Source: Ancistrus triradiatus | Lineage: Eukaryota; Chordata; Actinopteri; Siluriformes; Loricariidae | Length of the DNA: 64,000 bases | NCBI GenBank assembly: GCA_025084515.1 | Contig: JAJAGP010003213.1 | Span: 16,723-80,722, forward strand | Direction: 5' to 3' | Part shown: piece by piece, positions 22,201 through 34,479 of the stretch | Numbering within the stretch: position 1 is the first letter of the stretch | How the letters are laid out: the number at the start of each line of letters is the position of its first letter | Translations under genes and position numbers: made by a program | Notes under the pieces: generated by a model | Told to the model about the DNA's origin: nothing | Database searches by the model: none | What the model saw: the letters and a program-made list of their open reading frames with translations, nothing else

Positions 22201-22248
22201 CTGTCTAACCTATAAAGCAATTCTTCTATAAAACCCAATTCTTCACTA

Positions 22249-22551
22249 CAATGCATTCTGAAAGTCTTCAGACCATTTCACTTTTTCCACATTTTGTTAT
22301 GTTGCGGGCCTCGTGCTAAAATAAAAAAAGAAAGGTTTTTCCCCATTATTGCACTGAATTCTCCACAATAACAAAGAGAAAACAGAATTTTAGAATCTTT
22401 TGCAAATTTTTGAAAAGGAAAAAACTTAAATATTGCATTTACATAAGTATTCAGACCCTTTACTCAGTTCTTAGTTGAAGCACCTTTAGCAGCGATTGCA
22501 GCCTCCAGCCCTCTTTGGGGTATGATGCCACAAAGTTTGCACACCTGGAAC
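22249..22551 (-). mobile_element. Tc1-like transposon fragment of a different family (salmonid-type ends)
   Basis: Blocks GTCTTCAGACCATTTCACTT, TTTTGTTATGTTGCGGGCCT, TATTCAGACCCTTTACTCAG and GAAGCACCTTTAGCAGCGAT follow the order of a Tc1 family common in salmonids and amphibians. Only this end (about 300 bp) remains. It stops at the trinucleotide repeat 22552-22588. Confidence 0.8.
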
Positions 22552-22588
22552 TTATTATTATTATTATTAGTAGTAGTAGTAGTAGTAG
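22552..22588. repeat. (ATT)n then (AGT)n microsatellite
   Basis: Two trinucleotide runs are joined without a break. They lie where the Tc1 fragment ends. Confidence 0.95.
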
Positions 22589-23268
22589 AACAAGGCTGCA
22601 TAACAAATAACAAAATGTGAACAACATAACAAATTGTGAAAAAGATGATAGGGTTTGAAGACATTCCGAATACATTGTACGCAATAAATAAGGAAGGACT
22701 ATATTATTATATAACATTGATCTATAATTAATTTAGTTAGCTTTAATTCTGTATGTGTGAATAATATAGTATGTGATTATCCATAGTTTACACTATGTAT
22801 AGACACAGTATGTCAAGAAATATGAGCCATATTCTCAAACTGTTATGTTGGACACTGCCATACTTATTTTAGGCAGTGATAATATGAACAGTGTTTTGGG
22901 TTAGGACTGTGTGATGCATATTTTAAAAGCAGCAGATTGTGTGTGTGTTCTCTCCTAACTGGACGTATATGTTAAAGGCTTGGAACTGTAGGCTGGTGAA
23001 AAAAAATCACAGCTAGTGTAATAAAGATTGCCTGCAATGTGCTAGAAATATACAGAGCAAGTGGCTGCATGAATCTGACTGTATGAATTTTTGAAGCAAC
23101 TCCAAAAAAAAAAGAAAGAAATATGAATCTGCAAAATTGACTCCTTACATCTTTATAATTTTTCATGTAGTCAAAATGCAAAATTCAGGTAAAAAATTCA
23201 GGTTATGGGTGAGTCCGGTAGGAACAGGCCTGGACATCAGGTCACCATGCCATCTTAGTTAAATGCTA
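22589..23268. other. AT-rich stretch without a recognised feature
   Basis: No gene or element was recognised. Confidence 0.4.
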
Positions 23269-24133
23269 TACAGTGGTACCTCGATTGTTGTCGTTAATTC
23301 ATTCTAGAAGGTTTGTCTAGAACCAAAAATGATGAGTACCAAGCAAATTTTTCCCACAAGGAATAATGTAAATTGAATTTATCCGTTTCAGACCTCCTGA
23401 AAATCCACACTGTATAAGGCATTATATGCATTAATGGAATTGTATTGTACAGGTGCTCCCTGATTTACAAAGGAGATATGTTCCAACAAATTCATCATAA
23501 GTTAATTGTAACATGAACTGAGGAGTTTAACAAGTGTTTGGTAGAGCAGTCTATACTGAATATAGCAGAGCCTATGATAAATAATGATATGTAAGTTAAT
23601 GTTAACCTACGGTTAATGCCAGTTAAGCCAAAATCATTAACACAAAGCTTATTTTATAATAAAGTCTTGCAAAGTCTCATGTACTTTAGTGAGTAATAGA
23701 CTGAAAGTGAAAAGTAAAAGCAAAACACTAACACTGCTGGTAAGTTAAGTGCAGCCTGTGTTCTGGAGCATTCAATTCCTGTTTTGCTTTTGGTTCGCTC
23801 TTATATACTAACCTTTTTAGGATCTATGGAAACTTATTTGCACTAAAAATTCAGTACTGTAGATGTAAAAATAAATAAAAACACAATAAACAGTATATCT
23901 TTACTGAGCAAGGGTTATTGTGAACCTGAATCACTGTGTACTGAACCGTGAATCAAGTTTCAGCTGAAATGAGTTGCGCAGCTCGACTAATACAAGTTTA
24001 AAGAAGTGTGCTGAGCTCGCCCGAGGAGGACTGAGAAACCGACGAGACCGGAGACGAATTTTTCTAGTCAAAAGGAGTTTGAGAACCGAATTCAACAAGT
24101 TCCAAGGTGGTTGCAAACCGAGGTACCACTGTA
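23269..24133. mobile_element. Family E copy 2 (CAGTGGTACC ends)
   Basis: Near-perfect ends TACAGTGGTACCTCGATTGT and AACCGAGGTACCACTGTA. The interior blocks match copy 1, including TCCACACTGTATAAGGCATT and TTCTGGAGCATTCAATTCCT. 865 bp, no coding recognised. Confidence 0.92.
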
Positions 24134-24188
24134 CACCTGCATATTTACTGAAGACTGAATATTGACATATTTAAAAACAGAAATAACA

Positions 24189-24293
24189 TTTACATTTCCT
24201 TGCCCATGGGTCTAAACGTGGAACCTTAGCAGTGCTAGAACATGAACTGGCCCTTCCAGTTCATAGCCCAGTACCATAACCACTGAGCTTGCA
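24189..24293 (-). mobile_element. tRNA-SINE fragment
   Basis: Read leftwards: CTCAGTGGTTATGGTACTGG GCTATGAACTGG (A-box side), then an incomplete B-box region, then CCATGGGCAAGG and AAATGTAAA. The layout follows the SINE at 38331-38527, but with the middle shortened. Confidence 0.6.
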
Positions 24294-24367
24294 CATAAAG
24301 CTTCAGCAAACCAATTAAAAATACATTTGATAAGAGTGATTGGTTTCCTTGTTACTGACTAAATAAA

Positions 24368-25316
24368 ACCAACAAATATCACTCCAAGAGGAAGGCATGT
24401 CTGTAACCTCTAAGCAACTAAAGGCGTCTCTCAGATTGAATAATGTTAATGTTAATGAGTCTTTTATCAACACTATAAAACAGTGGTCTGTGTGCAGGGT
24501 GAGGCTGTAAAATGAAAGCCATTGTTTTCCATCACATGTCCACATGAACAATCCAGAAGGCTATTGGAAAAGTGTTTTATGGATGGAGACCAAAATGCAG
24601 CTTTTTGTTTTAAATGAGAAGCGTTATGTCTGCAGAAAGAAAATTGCATTATTGCATAAGAACCTTAACCCATCTGTGAAACATAGTGTATCATGGTTTG
24701 GGCCTGCTTTGATGAATCTGTGCTAGGACGGCTTGCCATAATTGATGGAACAACAAATTCTGAATACCGTCAAGTTCTAAAGGAAAATGTCAGCACATCT
24801 GTGAACTAAACCTCAAGAGAAAGTGGATCATGAAGCAAGACAACAACCCAAAGCACATAAGTAATTCTACCAAAAATGGTTAAATAAACTAATGTTTTAG
24901 AATTAGCTTAATCCAATAGGAATAGAAATGTCTTGGACAAAATTTGAGCGAAGAAACCCACCAACATCCCAGAGCTGAAGCTGTTCTGTATGGAGGAATG
25001 GGCTAAAATTCCTCCAAGCCGGTATGCAGGACTGACCAACAGTTACAGGAAATGTTTAGTTACAGTTATTGCTGCACAGGGGGGTCACACCAGATACTGA
25101 AAACTGAGGTTCACATACTTTTGCCACTTACTAATATGTAAGATTGGGTCATAAAAGTACACTAAAGTATAATATTTTGTCTCATTTGTTTAACTGGGTT
25201 CCTGTTATCTACTTCTGGAACCTGTGTGAAAATCTGTTGAGGTCGAATCAGATATATATTATTTATGCCGAATCAGAACAATTTAAAGGGTTCACAAATT
25301 TTCAAGCACCACTGTA
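24368..25316 (+). mobile_element. Tc1-like family A copy 3, 5'-truncated, degraded
   Basis: It starts inside the transposase (ACCAACAAATATCACTCCAA) and runs to the end AATTTTCAAGCACCACTGTA. The plus strand frame 24544-24726 contains NPEGYWKSVLW-METKMQLF, NEKRYVCRKK and NLNPSVKHS. The catalytic aspartate codon is lost (WTDETK has become WMETK). The frame is further broken downstream. Confidence 0.88.
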
Positions 25317-26030
25317 TGTAGGATTTTGGGTTTTATCCCTTCAGTGTTTCCCCTCTTGGTACACTTCACACTTGCACTTTTAGTGCAGACCAATCCAATA
25401 AGTCCCAAACCACTTGCAGGAGCAACCCGATCTCAGAATGCTTTTTAGCAAACCCTATTGCAGATTGATTGCAGTGAGAAAGAAATTGCTACCATCCAAG
25501 GGAGCAAAATGTGCAAGAACAGACCCTGAGTGTTCCAGAAGGACCTATGAGGTGAAGAACACACAAAGAGATCCAGGATACAGTTCACAGAAATATTCAT
25601 ACTTTCAAGTTTTCAGTTATACTTCTGCTTTTGTTTAAGACAAGATACAGGCCACCCTTAGAGAAATGGATCTCATTCTCCACAGTAAATGTAATCTAAT
25701 AGTTTGTGTATGTATCATAGTTGTGTGTTCTGTACAGAGTTCCTGTGAACTTGTGCTTTTCCATCTCTAATTATTATACTCTTTTTTTTTTTTTTTTATA
25801 AAACTATTTGTTAACTACAACTATACAGGTAAACTAAGCAGCCTGTGGATCCACGTGTAGGATTTAAGGAGTGAAAGTCCACCAGTCGTGTGTGTGTAAC
25901 TATTTTACTGATTGTGTGAGACTGTTCTAACTCACTTGATGTATTTAAAGACTTTTTACTCATGTTTGTGTGTATGACGTTCCGCTATTAATTTGCAAGC
26001 TGTAAATGATTGTTCGTAAGTGTCCTATTG
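25317..26030. other. Stretch without a recognised feature
   Basis: Contains a T run at about 25782-25798. The open frame at 25414-25638 has no known motif. Confidence 0.4.
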
Positions 26031-26365
26031 TACAGTGGTGCTTGAAAGTTTGTGAACCCTTTATGACCTAAAACATCATCAGATTTTCACACAAGTGATA
26101 AAAGTAGATAAAGAGAACCCAATTAAACAAATGAGACAAAAATATTATACTTTTACAGACTGACAAAAATGATCCAATATTACATATTAGTAAGTGGCAA
26201 TAAAATGTGAACCTCTTGGATAAGCAGTTAATTTGAAGGTGAAATTAGAGTCAGGTGTGTTCAATCAAAGCAATGACAATCAGGTGTGAGTGGGCACCCT
26301 GTTTTATTTAAAGAACAGAGATCTATCAAAGTCTGCTCTTCACAACACGTTTGTGGAAGTCTATC

Positions 26366-26608
26366 ATGGTACGAACAAAGAAGATTTCTGAGGACCTCAG
26401 AAAAAGAGTTGTTGATGCTCATCAGGCTGGAAAAAGTTACAAAACCATCTCTAAAGAGTTTGGACTCCACCAATCCACAGTCAGACAGATTGTGTACAAA
26501 TGGAGGAAATTCAAGACCATTGTTATCCTCTCCAGGAGTAGTCTACCAACAAAGATCACTCCAAGTGCAAGTTGGCGAGGTCACAAAGAACATCAGGGTA
26601 ACTTCTAA
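26366..26608 (+). pseudogene. Tc1-like transposase, DNA-binding N-terminus
   Basis: From ATG at 26366 the frame reads MVRTKKISEDLRKRVVDAHQ, then GKSYKTISKEFGLHQSTVRQ and IVYKWRKF. This is a complete first helix-turn-helix of the paired-like DNA-binding domain that recognises the transposon ends. After about residue 62 the frame shifts and is lost. The start is supported by the same methionine context in copy 5 (41264). Confidence 0.88.
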
Positions 26609-26710
26609 GCAACTGAAGGCCTCTCTCACATTGGTTAATGTTAATGTTCATGAGTCCACCATCAGAAGAACACTGAACAACAATGGTGTGCATGGCATTT
26701 TTGCAAGGAG

Positions 26711-28359
26711 TCACGTCAAGTCAGATCTATTTATATAGCGCTTTTTTACAATGGAGCATTTTCTCAAAGCAACTTTACAAGTTTATATTATCTCCTAATA
26801 ACTACGCCCAATCCCAAATTGAGCAAGCCTAGGGCGACAGTGGCAAGGAAAAACTCCCTGAGTGTTATAGGAAGAAACCTTGAGAGGACCAAGACTCAAA
26901 AAGGAACCCAACCTCCTTGGGCAGCGTAGATGATGCCATGTGTAACATGAGACCCCGGCAGCATTAGCTATAGCAGCATAGCTAGAAAGAGGAGAACTGG
27001 TAGGAAACACAGCCAAGAGGGATCACATGAGACATTGGCAACCCCACGGGAGGCAGAAGACAGCAACCCAACGTCTCTGATCACCATTAGACTCTTTGAC
27101 TATGAACCCCCAGCTCTGCCCTTATTCTAAGGCAAGGATGCACGAGTCAAGATCACGAGGACTGAAGCCCAGTTCAGCCAGACTGCCCACTCGACGACTA
27201 CCCGGCTAAGGCGTGACAAGGCAGGACAGGCCAGACATGACTCCAGATCTCGCCCGCCCCAGTGACCACGCCCCATGCAATCCTGGTCTAAATCTGAGGT
27301 TCAAAAAAGCCGTGTAAATAGTGGTATCGTCTTTGCGTAGACTTAAAAAAAATTGTGTCTAGAGTGGTCGCCTGAGTCTCGAACTAAAGTGGGAAGTTTA
27401 TTCCACAGTTGGGGGGCCATGTATGAGAAAGCCTTTCCCCCTGCTGTGACTTTTTTAATTCTAGGAACTAAAAGAAGTCCTGCACGCTGTGAATGAAGTA
27501 GACGAGTTGGATTGTAAAACTCTAAGAGTTCACTCAGGTAATGTGGGGCCAGGCCATGTAGAGCTTTATAAGTTATAAGAAGTATTTTGTAATCTATGCG
27601 GAATTTGACTGGTAACCAGTGTAGTGATGATAGAATAGTAGTGATGTGATCAAATTTTCTAGTTCGAGTTAGCACCCAGGCAGCTGCATTTTGAACTAAC
27701 TGAAGTTTATTTATAGATTTACTTGAGCATCCAGTAAGTAACAGTAATCCAACCTTGAGGTTATAAACGCATGAACAAGTTTCTCTGCATCATTAAAAGA
27801 GAGGATATTTCTAAGTTTAGCGATATTACATAATTGAAAAATAGCAATTCGAGTGATGCTGCTAATGTGCGCATCAAAGGAGAGATCTGAATCAAATGTG
27901 ACCCCTAAGTTTTTTACAGACGGACTGAGCAATACTGGAGAGCCACCTAGATTTAGGATAGATGTAGCCAACCTGTCTCTCATAGCCTTGGGTCCCACTA
28001 ATAGAACCTCAGTTTTATCTGAGTTAAGTAAGAGAAAATTAAATAACATCCAATCTTTTATTTCCTTTACACAGTCCTCAATTTTGTTGATTGTAAGGCT
28101 GTCATTAGGTTTGGCTGATATGTACAGCTGTGTATCATCTGCATAGCAGTGGAAACTAATGCCATGTTTACGAATAACTGAGTCTAGTGGCAGCATGTAC
28201 AGAGAGAATAAAAGCAGCCCAAGCACTGTACCCCTGAGGCACGCCATACTCACTTTTGAGGGATTAGACCTTAGATTATTTATTGAACAAAAATGGTACC
28301 GGTCAGTTGTTAAGTAGGATTTTAAACCAAGAAATGCTGATCCCTTAATTACACAGTAT
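26711..28359 (-). mobile_element. CR1/L2-type LINE, 5'-truncated, inserted in Tc1 copy 4
   Basis: Its 3' tail is at the left: 26711-26724 reads TCACGTCAAGTCAG, the reverse of the TGACTTGA tail, followed by the reverse of GCGCTATATAAATAG. The 3' untranslated part spans 26711-27340 and the reverse transcriptase about 27343-28359. The 5' side is cut at about 28359, within the reverse transcriptase. It is the same family as the LINE at 45.7-50.2 kb. Confidence 0.9.
27343..28359 (-). pseudogene. LINE ORF2, reverse transcriptase second half
   Basis: The frame from about 28359 down to 27711 contains DRYHFCSINNL, VLGLLLFSLYMLPL and then FHCYADDTQLYISAK. The YADD box is the reverse transcriptase active site and is intact. 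Further on are LLLNSDKTEVLLVGP and VKNLGVTFDSDLSF. A shift near 27711 leads to a second frame (27675-27343) with SSLHWLPVKFRIDYKILLIT and ALHGLAPHYLSELL, the C-terminal end. The first half of the enzyme and the endonuclease are absent because of truncation. Confidence 0.9.
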
Positions 28360-29116
28360 TGTTGCAGAAAGAAACGCACTCTTGCATTCCAGCATAAGAC
28401 GTTATCCCATATGTGAAAAAAAAAACATGTGGTCGGTATGTATCATGATTTGGGCTGTTTTGCTGCATCTGGGCCAGGACAGTTGACCATTAGTGATGGA
28501 CAATGAATTCTTATGATATCAGAGAATTTAAAGGAAAAATGCCAGGACATCGTCATGGAACTGAAATTCAAGAGAAGGTGGGCAAGCAGCAAGGAACAAC
28601 GACCCTAAGCACACAAGGTTCTACAAAGAAGGTTACAGAGAATATAAACGTAAGGGTTCTTGGAAGGGACAAGTCAACAGGCCTGACCTTAATCCAAATC
28701 AAATTGTGGATGGACGGACCTGAAGGGAGCCGTTAAGTTAATTTGAGGAACCCACCTAACATCCCAGAGCTGAAGCTTGTCTGACGGAGGAATGGGCTTA
28801 AACTTCCTCCAAGCCGATGTGAAGGCATGATCAACGTTACAGGTAACGTTTGCTGCAGTATTGCTGCCAGGGGGTCAAACCAGATACTGAAAGTAAGGTT
28901 CACATAATTTTGCCACTCACTAATATGTAATATTGGATCATTTTCCTTAATAAATAAATGACCAAGTATAATATTTTTGTCTCATTTGTTTAACTGGTTT
29001 CTCTTTATCTACTTTTAGGACTTGTGTGAAAATCTGATTATGTTTTTGGTCATATTTACTATACAGAGAAATATAGAAAATTCAAAAGGGTTCACAAACT
29101 TTCAAGCACCACTGTA

Positions 29117-30448
29117 AGTAGTACTCCTCTGTTTGTTCCCCACTAACTATATATTCTCTGCATCCTAAAACCTTATGAACTGGTTCACATTCACTCGTTT
29201 AGTCTCCGTTTCCATTTCAAACACTGTTAAAAGCATTTTCACCACTTGACCCTGTAAAGGACCATGGTTATGGGATGTATCCAAAATAATCACCTATTCA
29301 CTACTCCCAGCATTCTACATACTATATAGAGCATAGAGAACGAAAATGGTAAGGGCGATAAACTTTATTCCTGTGTGGCAGCAGATTCCGTCACATTAAC
29401 ACACTAACTCACTCAGCCGCATAAAACACGACAGACAGCATGTATAGTCTGTTTCTTCTAAAAGTATCTAATAAAATCAGTATTTTGTAGATGCCTTGGC
29501 CTTGTGTCAGCTGCAATAAAATATCGCGATGTAGAAAGCAAGACAAAACTAAAGAAAGCTACTGAATTATTTAAAAACTAATAGATGCATTCTGTCGTAG
29601 TTTATATTGTCCATTCCTGCAGCTGTCCAGTGCTTTTTGAATTTGGGGGCAAGCAAAAATGCAATTAATCACAATTAAAGTGATAAAACTCATGCAATTA
29701 ATGTGACGAAATCCTTGAATTGACTGATGAGTAGCTCCCCCAATGAAAACCTGAATGCATGCTTGCTCGACATACCCTGGAAACCCTGATAATGCTGACA
29801 TTATGAGGCTGCGGTGGCTAAATGACATTTTCAGAGCTGTGTGAATACAGAAATGTTTTAAAATTAGATCCGAGTCAGTTTCTCTGATAGTTGCCTTGAG
29901 ACTGTGTAAAGTACCGTCACAATGGTACTTTTATTACACTTTTATCACACATTACTGAACAAGCACATATCACAAACCTCTCCTGCACCCACATCATTCT
30001 CAGCACAGGCGTGTCAGTTGTAGTTGCATAAACACCAAACGCTTTGTGTCTGGCCCAGAGGCACAATTAAAACAGATTGTTATATGATTTAAGCTATAAA
30101 ACAGCACATTTGCATTTGGATCAGTTTGTGTTATCATGCCATGCAAACCTTAAAATGCTATGATAATGAAATAGAGAGGGGTTTCTGTGAGGTTGTTGTA
30201 CGTGGTCTGGGATCGGGATATTCTGGATTTTGAGACTCTTTTGGACAAAAGTAATTAGCTTTTAGTTGTCATGATTATAACTGTCCATGCTGAGACTTGA
30301 GGCAATTGCCTTTTCTGTATAATTTACCTCCTCTCTTACTAATCAACAAGCTGCAGCCAAAATTTAAAGCAAATAATTTTGTGAGGTTATATTGGTCACA
30401 AACTGACATGTGTGGATCATGCATGATAGACTAATATCAATACAAATA
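29117..30448. other. Stretch without a recognised gene
   Basis: Mostly unrecognised. ATGCAATTAATCACAATTAA at about 29658 resembles a repeat end but has no partner. No exon was seen. Confidence 0.4.
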
Positions 30449-31300
30449 TACCTCGGTTCTCGACCACCTCGGAACTCATAGAATTCAGTTCTTGACCTAT
30501 TTTGACTAGAAAAATGTTGCCGTTTGCTCGGCACTCGGCGCTCTTGCTTAAACTTATATGAGTAGAGTTGTGTGACTCGTTTCAGCCGAAAATCAATTCA
30601 CAATTCATGGTTCATGATTCACTACACAGTGATTCAGTGTCACAATAGATCTCCACTACTTTTATCGTGTTTTTCTTTATTTTTACATCTACAGCACTGT
30701 ATTCTTAGTGCAACTAATTCTCCATGGATCCTAAAAAGGTTAGTTTATAAGAGCCAACCAGAAAGCAAAACAGGAATTGAATGCTCCAAAACACAGGCTG
30801 CAGTTAGCTTAGCAGCTATGCTAGCGCCCTGAGTTCATCAGTAGAGTAAGTGTTTTGCTTTTGCTTTTCACTTTCAATCCATTACTCACTAAAAATTACA
30901 GGATATTTTCAACACTTTATAATGAAATAAGCTTTGTGTTAATGATTTTGGTCAGCTGTAGGTTAATGTAAGCGTTTTAAACAGTAACTTACTTATCATA
31001 GTATCCTTTCCATATCTCCCCTATTATACAGCACAGACCACTCTACCAAACACTCGTTAAACTCCTCAGTTCATGACACATTTATCGTATGATAGATTTT
31101 CCATCATAAATCAGGGAGCACCTGTACAATACAGCTCCATTATTGTATTAATGCCTTATACAGTGTGGATTTTCTGTATTTCTAGAATGGGTGAATTCAA
31201 TTTATATTATTCCTTATGGGAGAAATGTGCTCAGTACTCGTAATTTTCTGTTCTCGACAAGCCTTCTGGAACAAAGACAAGAACCAAGGTACCACGGTAT
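30449..31300. mobile_element. Family E copy 3
   Basis: The left end is TACCTCGGTTCTCGACCACC (the outer CAGTGG is lost). The right end is GAACCAAGGTACCACGGTAT. The interior matches the other copies in reverse orientation to copies 1 and 2, with CACAGTGATTCAG, AATTGAATGCTCCAAAACAC and ATGCCTTATACAGTGTGGAT. Confidence 0.9.
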
Positions 31301-32149
31301 ATGGGTCACCGAACGTGAACTGTTACGCCAAAAACAAATGACACACACACACTATAATACACTAGTTAAGTTCTGTTACTGATAAAAACTGGGACATTCA
31401 AACTCTGTTTCCTCTCACAGCTGCACCTGTTCTCTCACTGGAGAGCAGACAAGGTGATAGAAGACACTGTGGCGGCCATTAGCAGCCCTGCAGACAATAT
31501 GTGGCATCACCAGCAGTGATAAAGTGCCTGCTGCCAGGCCATGGGTATGCAAATTCACACACTCTGTCACTTTCTCTCTCACAGTTGCATGAGGTCAGAA
31601 AGGCACACTGAGCTTCTAAACTCTTTAATCGTGTTTGTGTAACCTGTTCCTCCGGTGCACACTTGTGTGCTGGAACAAATCAAGCTCTGAGCATTGTTTT
31701 TGCTGGAGCTTTAACAAAAGTAAAAGAATGGGATCTGCTTTCAAGGTTGGCTTTCACAGCTCAAAAGAAAAATCAAGACTGAAATGAATAGCAGAGTTGT
31801 ACATAAAACATTCAGTACAGTTATGCACAGTTTCATGTCCATCCCATCAACATCCATTCACTTTCACGTCTCAGGTCTTAAGAATTATAATAGGAAATAA
31901 AAATGTTCATATATATGTTCAACCATAGCCATTACCACTACTATTTCTACCCGTTGGTGCGCCTTTTCCTCATTGCCTGTGTCTCGTTTCCTGGTGTTTT
32001 GTATGTTAGTGTGTCATGCTTGTTGTCATCTGTATATGATAATTTTCTAGCTTCTGTTCTTTGTTTGGATTGGTATTGTCTGTTTGGAGTTACTCTTGTC
32101 TTAGTTGGTTAGTTTGGTACTTGTGGACATTAGAAGCTACTTATTGTCA
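31301..32149. other. Stretch without a recognised feature
   Basis: No exon or element was recognised. The TG-rich composition begins gradually near 31950. Confidence 0.4.
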
Positions 32150-33420
32150 TGAATTTTTAGCATTGTTGGTTAGCTATCTCTGCCTGTCGTGGCATTGTTA
32201 GCATGGTGTTTTATTACCCATTTGTGGGTAGCACATTCTCGGTGATTCAGGAAGTTGGTTTGTCCATTGTGTTTGTGTTGCTAAATAGCTCTTTCTCTGT
32301 GGTGTGTGGTTATTTGTATGCCTGTATTAGCATTGTTGGTATTTAGCTTGTTTGGTTATTTGTTTGCTTGTATCGCATTGTTGGTATTTTAGATTGTTTG
32401 GTATTGACTACTTGTATAGCATTACTGGAAAGTGCATGTTTGGGGTAATTGACTACTTGTACAAGATTTTGTTATTTAGCCATTTTATTGATTATTTGTT
32501 CTTGTATGTTGGGATTTAGCCGTTTTGTTGTGGTGATAATTGTCTTTCTGATATCATTGTTGTTGTTTAGCCCATTGTTGATGTTTACATTGTTTAGTTA
32601 TTGCCGTGTATTGTTGGTATTTAGCGTTGGTGTATTTAACATTGTTGGCTATTTGTTCTTATGATTGTTGGTTTTAGAGTTGTTGGTATTAGCATGTTGG
32701 CTATGTGTCTGATATTGTTGGATTTTAAGAGTTGTTTGTATATTTAGCATTGTTTTGGCTATTTGTTTATATTGTGGTATTTAGGAGTTGTTGGATTAAC
32801 ATTGTGGTATTTTCTTTTATATTGTTGGTATTTAGAGTTGTTGGTATTAAATTGTTGGGCTATTTTGGTTTATAAGTTGGTATTGAGCGTTGTTGGATGT
32901 AGCATTGTTTGGCATTTGTCTATATTGTTGGTATTTAGGTGGTTGGTATTTAACATTGTTGCTATTGGTTTATTTGTTGGTATTTAGAGTGTTGGTATGA
33001 GCATTGTTGGCTATTTGTCTTGGATTGTTGGTATTTAGCGTTGTTGGTATTTACACATTGTTTGGCTATTTGTTCTTATATTTGGTATTTAGAGTGTTGG
33101 GATTTAGCATTGTTTGGCTATTGTCTTATATTGTGGTATTAGAGTTGTTGTATTAAAATTGTTGGCTATTGTTCTTATATTGTTGGTATTTAGAGTTGTT
33201 GGTATTTAGCATTGTTTGGTTTATTTGTCTTCTCATATTATCATTGATGGGTTTAGCATTGTGTATTTAGTATTGTTTGGTTATGTACCTGTTTGTATAG
33301 CACGTGGGTATTGAGAATTATTTGGTCTATATTTTGTCTTTTGTATTGTTGCCATTTAGCATTGCTGGTATTTAGAATGGTTTGGTTATTTGCCTTTTGT
33401 CTTGCAATATTAATTGATAG
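32150..33420 (+). repeat. TG-rich degenerate tandem array
   Basis: Repeats of the type ATTGTTGGTATTTAG, alternating with GCATTGTTGGCTATTTGTCT, make up larger units of about 50-55 bp. They differ by many one-base insertions and deletions. No coding is likely; the open frames across it are low-complexity. The array lies next to the repeat-G copy at 33458. Confidence 0.85.
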
Positions 33421-33457
33421 TAATCCAAGTCTAAAATCCATGATATTATTATCATTA

Positions 33458-33815
33458 CCCTGTCTTACCCTGTTAGGCTCACGCATATAAACGTGAATAT
33501 ACCAAGACTACTCCGTTGGAGGAAACTACGTTTGTTTGGACTGATAAATCAGGTCCTCCTGTATCCCTCCACCCTGGTCATTGTAGAGTGGTGGAAGATG
33601 GCCCTGCAGGTGTTGGCCAGCAGAGGCATAACAACATGGAGCAGTGCGAGTGCAAAAGTATCAAGTCTTGTAGGCAGAGTCAAGTATTTTTACTGCACAG
33701 TGGGAGGCATGCAGGCACTGATACTACAGAAGCCTGCTCACACCATCACAGTTACATATGCAGACCAGGGTAAAGGATCGCCTGGAGAATTTCCATGTCA
33801 GTTGTATAGAAATAA
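33458..33815 (+). repeat. Unclassified repeat G, copy 1
   Basis: It is about 85 percent similar by eye to 37095-37462, sharing CAGGTCCTCCTGTATCCCTC, AAGTATCAAGTCTTGTAGGC and GGGTAAAGGATC-CCTGGAGA. One frame (33650-33773) stays open and ends at the same stop in both copies. No known protein was recognised in it. It may be part of an undescribed element or a duplicated fragment. Confidence 0.7.
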
Positions 33816-33940
33816 GAGTATGACCACTCACAGACCAGATATTTCTAACTTCAGAAGTCACTACAGGGAGTCAACATGGGTCACTGTGGTGGTGGGCTAG
33901 CGTATTAGACGGCTGCTCTACCTGAGTGTCTTGAGTTACT

Positions 33941-34467
33941 TACAGTACTGTGCAAAAGTCTTAGGCCAACATTAGATTAGATATACCATTGTTTTTGGAA
34001 TATTATAATAACCAGATATAAATATTTCTCAGTTCCTCTTTAACAGAAATACATCATAAAAATTACAGTAAATGTGTATGGCGTATTAAAAAAAATAGAA
34101 GAAAATCACGAAAACACAGCTTTTATAGGCTACAAGGACAGTATTTCGTGAGCAATAGCAGCCTTGGGCAGCTTGACCGGGATGCCAGCGGACCGTCTAC
34201 AGTCAGAAACGAAGCCTGATTCAGGATAAGGGTTTTTTGGAAGAGTAGCACAAAGAAACCACCTTTTTGGCAAGATGGAAAAGGGTGAAAGGGCTCTAAA
34301 ATATGTTGAGCTAAAAAGACTGGAATGAAGATCAGTGTAAAAGAGGATTATGGATTGACAAATCCAAGTAATGTTTGGATCCAATTGCCCACAGTGTTAT
34401 GTGGTCATTATACCATTGCTAAAACAACCAGTCTAGTGGTGCCCTAAAACTTTTGCACAGTACTGTA
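33941..34467. mobile_element. Mariner/Tc1-type MITE with palindromic ends
   Basis: The ends TACAGTACTGTGCAAAAGTC (33941) and ACTTTTGCACAGTACTGTA (to 34467) are inverted, and each contains the palindrome TACAGTACTGTA. The interior is about 490 bp with no clear transposase. A third copy of the same end starts at 34480. Confidence 0.88.
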
Positions 34468-34479
34468 CAAAATAAAACG

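Larger units (their letters stand above)
26031..29116 (+). mobile_element. Tc1-like family A copy 4, split by a LINE
   Basis: The left end TACAGTGGTGCTTGAAAGTT is at 26031 and the right end ACTTTCAAGCACCACTGTA finishes at 29116. Family A sequence runs 26031-26710 and resumes at about 28360-29116. The middle is a LINE on the opposite strand. About 150 bp of the expected transposase between AAGGAG at 26710 and the resumed sequence is missing. Confidence 0.9.

Noticed and set aside
27853..28146. 97-codon plus-strand frame
   Set aside because: It is antisense to the LINE reverse transcriptase.
31903..33490. Membrane-protein-like open frames rich in Leu, Val and Phe
   Set aside because: These come from the TG-rich tandem array. 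Hydrophobic residues follow from T-rich codons, and the frames break at each unit.
33493..33900. 135-codon frame in repeat G
   Set aside because: The second copy at 37095 does not keep this frame, and the residues show no known domain.
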